This document shows positions 14,637 through 18,006 of a DNA stretch of 18,006 nt, in pieces; position 1 is the stretch's first letter, and every line of letters begins with the position of its first letter. The notes below the pieces were generated by a model, which saw nothing but the letters and a program-made list of their open reading frames with translations, was not told the DNA's origin and searched no databases. The position numbers and the translations under genes were made by a program. The stretch spans positions 1-18,006 of the forward strand of contig CAMCOJ010000007.1 of the NCBI GenBank assembly GCA_945876405.1, written 5' to 3'. This DNA comes from an uncultured Ruminococcus sp. (GTDB taxonomy: Bacteria; Bacillota; Clostridia; Oscillospirales; Ruminococcaceae).

Positions 14637-15299
14637 TTAAAAACCGTTGCGAATGAGCATTTCACGTGTGATACGGGATTTGTTGTCAACTTTTTTTACG
14701 GTTGATTCGGGGTTTAATCCCATGAGTTTTTCAACATATTTTCCTATCATATCACACTCAATATTAATGCGGTCACCAGGTTGTCTGGAGAGAAGAGTTG
14801 TTTCCGATGCCGTGTGCGGAATTACGGATACTTTAAACTCTGTTTCTGATACTGCTGCTACTGTAAGACTTATTCCGTCAAGAGCAACTGAACCTTTTTC
14901 GACTATATATTTCATGATACTGCTGTCTGCAGATATCGTTACCCAGACTGCATTTTCCTCACGGCGAAGTGAAACAATATTTCCCGTTCCGTCTATATGC
15001 CCTGAAACAATATGGCCGCCGAAACGTCCGCCGCAGAGCATGGCACGTTCCATATTCACGCAGTCACCCGGTCTGAGCGAACCGAGAGAACTTCTTCGCA
15101 TTGTCTCAGCCATGACATCTGCAGTGAATGTTCTGTCAGTTATATCAGTCGCAGTAAGGCAGACTCCGTTTACAGCAATACTGTCTCCCTCATGAATATC
15201 ACTGAGAACAAGTGATGCGGAAAATGTTATCCTTGAACTGACATTTCCTTTTCGTACTGAAGCTACGGTTCCTTTTTCTTCTATAATGCCTGTAAACAT
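14637..15299 (-). CDS. ribE: Riboflavin synthase (alpha subunit)
   Basis: The enzyme dismutates two lumazine molecules to riboflavin plus the pyrimidine precursor. The 220-aa protein has the two tandem lumazine-binding barrels of the family. The first begins MFTGIIEEKGTV, with VNGVCLTAT (43-51, containing the conserved cysteine at 47) and FTADVMAETMRRS (58-70). GGHIVSGHIDG (94-104) opens the second barrel, followed by VALDGISLTVA and a C-terminal arm to about residue 195. The last 20 residues (TVKKVDNKSRITREMLIRNGF) are a tail of the kind seen in Clostridia. ATG 15299 has GGAGGTGAGTAGATT directly upstream, where the ribosome binding site overlaps the end of ribD, implying coupling. Gene name follows B. 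subtilis use (ribC in E. coli). Confidence 0.96.
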   Translation of the reverse strand: MFTGIIEEKGTVASVRKGNVSSRITFSASLVLSDIHEGDSIAVNGVCLTATDITDRTFTADVMAETMRRSSLGSLRPGDCVNMERAMLCGGRFGGHIVSGHIDGTGNIVSLRREENAVWVTISADSSIMKYIVEKGSVALDGISLTVAAVSETEFKVSVIPHTASETTLLSRQPGDRINIECDMIGKYVEKLMGLNPESTVKKVDNKSRITREMLIRNGF

Positions 15300-15302
15300 A
15301 AT

Positions 15303-16400
15303 CTACTCACCTCCGACTCTGTACTCGACAAGAATGTCATCACCTATATGAGAAATAACCGGTCCGGATAATCTGAAAGCCTCATCGGGGAGAGCAACGC
15401 CCTCACCGCCCACTGCTGACTTCGCAGAAACTCCGCCGAATATTTTCGGAGCGATATACATCTGTAATTTATTGACTATGCCGCTCTTAAGAGCACTGTA
15501 TGCAAGCTCTGAACCGCCTTCAATGAGAACACTGTCGATATGATATTCAACGGCAAGTACACTCATCAGTTCCTTAAGATTAACCTTCCCGTCTGAAGAA
15601 GATGTTTTTATTATATGTGCACCAAGCGACTCAAGGTGAGATATTTTTTCTGCATCTTCACTGACTGTTGCTATACAGGTTGGATATTCGCGGGCCGTTT
15701 TTATTATATTGCAGTCCTGCGGAATGCGGAGTGAACTGTCACAGATTATTCTGGTGTGGATTCCCGGTTCTTCAAGGCGGCATGTAAGCATAGGGTCATC
15801 GGCAAGGACTGTTCCGATTCCGGTCATAACAGCTGCAGTCCTTTTTCTTGTCATCTGAACATTCATGCGTGATTCATCAGATGTTATCCACTTTGAAGCA
15901 CCTGTACGGGTAGCTGTTTTTCCGTCGGCAGTCATGGCATACTTTAATATAACAAACGGAGTCTGTTCTGAAATATAGTGGAAAAAGATCTCGTTCAGTG
16001 CATCACATTCATTTTTCAGAATCCCTTCATATACTTCTGTCCCGTGCTCACGAAGTATGGCGGCACCTTTTCCCGCAACTTTAGGGTTCGGGTCTGAGGA
16101 ACCGATAAATACTCTCTTTATTTTATTTTCTATTACAGCCTCCGTACAGGGAGGAGTTTTTCCGTAATGACAGCAGGGTTCAAGTGTGACATACATATCC
16201 GCACCCTCCGCACTCTCTGTGCACGACGCAAATGCATTTCTTTCGGCATGAAGTTCTCCGTAACGCCTGTGATATCCGCTGCCGATTACTCTGCCGTTTT
16301 TTACTATAACCGCTCCCACAAGCGGATTCGGATTCACAAAACCTGTTCCGCCTTTAGCGAGTTCAACAGCTATTCGCATATATTTTTCATGTTCTGACAT
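15303..16400 (-). CDS. ribD: Bifunctional riboflavin deaminase/reductase RibD
   Basis: RibD deaminates the GTP cyclohydrolase product and reduces its ribosyl side chain with NADPH. The N-terminal deaminase (about 1-145) has the zinc site HAERN (51-55, with the catalytic glutamate) and PCCHYGKTPPC (75-85). The C-terminal reductase (about 148-365) starts at VILKYAMTADGKTA and has GASKWITSDESR (167-178) and VLIEGGSELAYSAL. The length of about 365 aa is normal. I chose ATG 16400, with AAGAG 8 nt upstream. The GTG at 16409 and an ATG at 16406 lie too close to that site. It is the first gene of the operon, directly behind the FMN riboswitch attenuator. Confidence 0.96.
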   Translation of the reverse strand: MSEHEKYMRIAVELAKGGTGFVNPNPLVGAVIVKNGRVIGSGYHRRYGELHAERNAFASCTESAEGADMYVTLEPCCHYGKTPPCTEAVIENKIKRVFIGSSDPNPKVAGKGAAILREHGTEVYEGILKNECDALNEIFFHYISEQTPFVILKYAMTADGKTATRTGASKWITSDESRMNVQMTRKRTAAVMTGIGTVLADDPMLTCRLEEPGIHTRIICDSSLRIPQDCNIIKTAREYPTCIATVSEDAEKISHLESLGAHIIKTSSSDGKVNLKELMSVLAVEYHIDSVLIEGGSELAYSALKSGIVNKLQMYIAPKIFGGVSAKSAVGGEGVALPDEAFRLSGPVISHIGDDILVEYRVGGE

Positions 16401-16418
16401 ATGCATCACTCTTTTCTG

Positions 16419-16457
16419 AAAAAATAAAAAAGTACCCTGAAAAAATCTTCAGGATAC
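16419..16457 (-). terminator. FMN-riboswitch-controlled attenuator upstream of ribD
   Basis: On the minus strand GTATCCTGAA (16448-16457) pairs with TTCAGGGTAC (16432-16441) around a 6-nt loop (10 bp, one G-U), followed by TTTTTTATTTTTT. It ends about 20 nt before the ribD start and about 40 nt after the aptamer. This is the arrangement expected for transcription attenuation when FMN is bound. I could not identify the antiterminator helix with confidence. Confidence 0.9.
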
Positions 16458-16497
16458 CAATCATACTATTGTAATACTACAAACTAACAGTGTGACC

Positions 16498-16605
16498 GCT
16501 TCTTCCATCCGGACTCTACCGTCGGTACCGGAATCTCACCGGTTCGGCCTCAAACGAGGTTAGCGGACTTTACCGCCGGTTATGAATTGCACATCTTCCT
16601 GAAGC
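16498..16605 (-). ncRNA. FMN riboswitch (RFN element)
   Basis: The minus strand carries the conserved RFN segments in order: GTGCAATTC...ACCGGCGGTAAAGTCCGC, then GAGGCCGAACCGGTGAGATTCC, GGTACCGACGGTAGAGTCCGG and GGATGGAAGAAGC. The P1 helix is GCTTC (16601-16605) with GAAGC (16498-16502). The 5' side of the first helix (AGGAAGATG in place of the usual GGGCAGGGTG) departs from consensus, but the junction core is intact. It senses FMN and controls the ribD-ribE-ribBA-ribH operon through the downstream terminator. Confidence 0.95.
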
Positions 16606-16620
16606 ATCTGACATCATTAA

Positions 16621-16669
16621 CAATAATAAAAAATAACCGCCTGACGCCCACGCAGGGCCGCTATTTTTT
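16621..16669. terminator. Second, palindromic terminator-like hairpin in the rib leader
   Basis: AAAAAATA (16628-16635) pairs with TATTTTTT (16662-16669), enclosing an inner GC-rich stem: CCTG (16640-16643) with CAGG (16653-16656), then CG/CG around a CCCA loop. On the minus strand a T-rich tract TTATTTTTTATTATTG follows; on the plus strand TATTTTTTACC follows. It lies between the rib promoter and the aptamer, so it is in a position to stop leader transcription before the riboswitch is made. Confidence 0.7.
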
Positions 16670-16719
16670 ACCGTTCAACTTAATGAAGGGGAACCGCTGC
16701 ACGACACCCTCTTTAATCT

Positions 16720-16748
16720 ATTATACTTAAATAATGCTGATATGTCAA
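16720..16748 (-). promoter_or_regulatory. Consensus promoter of the riboflavin operon
   Basis: A perfect TTGACA (16743-16748) and perfect TATAAT (16720-16725) are 17 nt apart on the minus strand. Initiation near 16713 gives a leader of about 310 nt with the hairpin, riboswitch and attenuator before ribD. Confidence 0.92.
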
Positions 16749-16796
16749 GGTCAAAAAACTTTCACTGACAATATATACCGCTTTCTTATCTTTGTC

Positions 16797-16834
16797 AAGT
16801 TTTTAGCAGCGATGCTAAAAACTTTTTATTTTCA
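16797..16834 (+). terminator. Terminator-like palindrome upstream of the sigma-factor region
   Basis: AAGTTTTTAGCA (16797-16808) pairs perfectly with 16813-16824 around a GCGA tetraloop, then TTTATTTT follows on the plus strand. No plus-strand gene lies upstream, so it may insulate the divergent rib promoter from antisense transcription, or belong to the repeat-rich stretch beside it. Confidence 0.6.
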
Positions 16835-16876
16835 GAAGTTTTTAGAATATTCCTTCTGATTATCAGTATTTACAGA

Positions 16877-17013
16877 TTTATAGTGAACGTCAAAATAAAT
16901 TTGACTTTCACTATAATCATTTTATTAATATTGCCTTGCACATCCGTTCCCTGCGGTCACTCCGTGCATATCGGCACCGGTGAACGAAAAAATATTTTTT
17001 CGTTCACTATAAA
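16877..17013. repeat. MITE-like element with 13-bp terminal inverted repeats
   Basis: TTTATAGTGAACG (16877-16889) and its exact complement CGTTCACTATAAA (17001-17013) bound a 137-bp non-coding segment. Each end also folds on itself. The left end forms TATAGTGAA-GTCAAA/TTTGAC-TTCACTATA (16879-16915, one mismatch). The right end is a perfect 28-nt palindrome (16980-17007, half-site GTGAACGAAAAAAT). The interior (ATATTGCCTTGCACATCCGT... to CATATCGGCACC) is more GC-rich than the flanks. TA at both edges could be a target duplication of the IS630/Tc1 kind, though it can also be read as part of the repeats. No ORF lies inside. Confidence 0.6.
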
Positions 17014-17040
17014 AAAATTACTTTTTTCATGTCCTTTTTT

Positions 17041-17050
17041 ATGTTATAAT
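17041..17050 (+). promoter_or_regulatory. Extended -10 promoter of the sigma-factor operon
   Basis: TGTTATAAT (TATAAT at 17045-17050 with an upstream TG) lies about 55 nt before the sigma-factor start. The matching -35 position (17022-17027) is only TTTTTT, so activity would rely on the extended -10 or on an activator. I see no clear ECF-type (AAC/CGT) promoter that would indicate autoregulation. Confidence 0.55.
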
Positions 17051-17104
17051 TTCGAATGTACTAAGTGAAGGGTGAAAACTCTGAATAAAAAAGGGGGAAT
17101 AAAA

Positions 17105-17671
17105 ATGACCGATTCGGAATACATAAACATGCTCGAGGAAAATCCGGACAGAGCATACAGCCTGATGATTGACCAGTACGGCAATCTGGTATATGCCATC
17201 GTGCTGAACAAACTGAAAAACATATCTTCCCGGGAAGATATCGAGGACTGTGTAAGCGATATTTTCGTAGAGATATTTCAGAACTATAAAAAATTCAGTT
17301 ATCAGAACGGCACGCTGAAGGCATTTATCAGTACGATAGCCAAAAGAACCGCCATAGACGAATACCGAAGACTGACAAAAAAATATTCAAGATCAGTCAG
17401 CATAGATGAAGACAATGCCGATGATTTCTTCACCGATGAAACACCCGAGAAAAAGGCCGCGGAGAAATCAGAAAAAAAACTGATATGGGAAATCATACAG
17501 AATCTCGGAGAACCGGACAGCATAATACTTATCCAGCAGTTTTTCTATGACAAAACAGTAAAAGAAACAGCAAAGTTCCTTTCTATGACCGCTGCTGCGG
17601 TTCAGAAAAGAAGTGTAAGAGCAAGAGAGAAACTAAAAAAATCACTGGCGGAAGCCGGAATTACATACTGA
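17105..17671 (+). CDS. ECF-type RNA polymerase sigma factor
   Basis: This 188-aa sigma-70 family protein has only regions 2 and 4, as in extracytoplasmic-function sigma factors. Region 2 (about 17-92) includes DIEDCVSDIFVEIFQNY (45-61, core-RNAP and -10 contacts) and GTLKAFISTIAKRTAIDEYRR (69-89). An acidic linker (100-122) follows. Region 4 (about 125-180) ends with a helix-turn-helix KETAKFLSMTAAAVQKRSVRAREKLKK (153-179), which reads the -35 element. ATG 17105 is preceded by GGGGGAATAAAA; a GTG at 17072 in the same frame lacks a usable site. The putative anti-sigma gene begins 14 nt downstream, the usual two-gene arrangement. Confidence 0.93.
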   Translation: MTDSEYINMLEENPDRAYSLMIDQYGNLVYAIVLNKLKNISSREDIEDCVSDIFVEIFQNYKKFSYQNGTLKAFISTIAKRTAIDEYRRLTKKYSRSVSIDEDNADDFFTDETPEKKAAEKSEKKLIWEIIQNLGEPDSIILIQQFFYDKTVKETAKFLSMTAAAVQKRSVRAREKLKKSLAEAGITY

Positions 17672-17685
17672 AAGGGTGAAGAAAA

Positions 17686-17961
17686 ATGACAGACAGAGAA
17701 AGAGAGTTGCTAGCTGACATGGACGACAATTCAGTAGAACAGATATCAGAATTCTCTGAAGGCCTCGACAGTGATGCAAAAAAGAGAATACTTGAAAAAT
17801 GCAGGACAAAAATGAATGACAATAAAAACGGAGTGATTAATATGAAAACAAATCAGAACAGAAATTATACAGATACAGAAGCAGAAGTAAAGCACATTAA
17901 AAAATCAGGAAACATCAGAATGATAATCTCCGCTGCAGCATGCTTTGCCGTAGTAATAGGA
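17686..17961 (+). CDS. Probable membrane-anchored anti-sigma factor, partial
   Basis: The 92 genuine residues are an acidic/charged cytoplasmic domain of about 75 residues (MTDRERELLADMDDNSVEQ...). The beginning of a membrane helix follows (about 78-92, MIISAAACFAVVIG). No HxxxCxxC zinc motif is visible. The layout of N-terminal cytoplasmic region then membrane span, directly downstream of an ECF sigma gene, fits an anti-sigma factor that holds the sigma until a signal arrives. That function is inferred from context, not from a recognised domain. AAAGGGTGAAG about 5 nt before ATG 17686 supports the start. The reading frame runs on into the adapter as LSLIHISEPTRQAEI, which must be discarded. 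Confidence 0.72.
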
Positions 17962-18006
17962 CTGTCTCTTATACACATCTCCGAGCCCACGAGACAGGCA
18001 GAAATC
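17962..18006. other. Illumina Nextera read-2 adapter with i7 index (artefact)
   Basis: Bases 17962-17980 are the mosaic-end complement CTGTCTCTTATACACATCT. CCGAGCCCACGAGAC (17981-17995) completes the read-2 adapter. AGGCAGAA (17996-18003) is a standard i7 index (N703), and ATC starts the P7 primer. The genome sequence ends at 17961. Confidence 0.98.

Noticed and set aside
14647..15195. 182-aa plus-strand ORF
   Set aside because: It is complementary to ribE, whose motifs are all intact; it has no start-site signals.
16621..16713. T-box riboswitch in the rib leader, because of AGGGTG near the promoter
   Set aside because: The AGGGTGGNACCGCG motif is not matched, and the 5' leader is far too short for a stem I specifier domain.
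16682..16729. 15-codon plus-strand ORF in the rib leader
   Set aside because: It has no Shine-Dalgarno sequence and overlaps the rib promoter on the other strand.
1..18006. CRISPR array, tRNA or rRNA genes
   Set aside because: No regularly spaced direct repeats and no tRNA or rRNA signature sequences were seen on either strand by eye.

Overview
The window looks like a complete assembly contig from a low-GC Gram-positive bacterium of the Clostridia. A Ruminococcus-like member of the Oscillospiraceae is my best guess. It rests on AT-rich sequence, strong GGAGG ribosome binding sites, consensus SigA promoters, a secretin-less type IV pilus locus and a ribDEBAH operon behind an FMN riboswitch. 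No 16S or other taxonomic marker is present. Both ends are synthetic. Bases 1-46 are Illumina Nextera read-1 adapter with an i5 index, and bases 17962-18006 are Nextera read-2 adapter with an i7 index. The terminal genes are therefore cut by library adapter, not by biology.

Layout: (1) 47-906, minus strand, a Panacea-domain (DUF4065) protein with its own promoter, followed by an adapter-truncated MNT-type nucleotidyltransferase. This is a possible toxin-antitoxin style module. (2) 1070-12343, a type IV pilus locus in three transcription units. pilB-pilT run on the minus strand. pilD runs divergently on the plus strand and ends at a bidirectional terminator. A six-gene minus-strand operon (pilC, a pilM-pilN fusion, pilO, a large 827-aa PilX-like surface protein and two prepilin-like proteins) reads toward that terminator from a good promoter at 12411-12440. 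Together these supply the extension ATPase, retraction ATPase, platform protein, alignment complex, prepilin peptidase and pilin-like subunits. No secretin or PilP is present, as expected for a single-membrane cell.

(3) 12783-16400, minus strand, the riboflavin operon ribD-ribE-ribBA-ribH. It is preceded by a perfect-consensus promoter, an unexpected leader hairpin/terminator, an FMN riboswitch and a classical intrinsic attenuator. The four enzymes cover GTP to riboflavin apart from the usual unlinked phosphatase step. (4) 16797-17013, non-coding DNA with a 12-bp stem terminator-like palindrome and a 137-bp element with 13-bp terminal inverted repeats, resembling a MITE. (5) 17105-17961, plus strand, an ECF sigma factor followed by a membrane-anchored probable anti-sigma factor, truncated by the 3' adapter.

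Most genes are recognisable families. The points most worth a second look are the PilM-PilN fusion, which keeps the PilN docking motif in cis, the 827-aa repeat-containing pilus-associated protein, the tandem control elements in the rib leader, the MITE-like element, and the adapter contamination that creates false protein tails.
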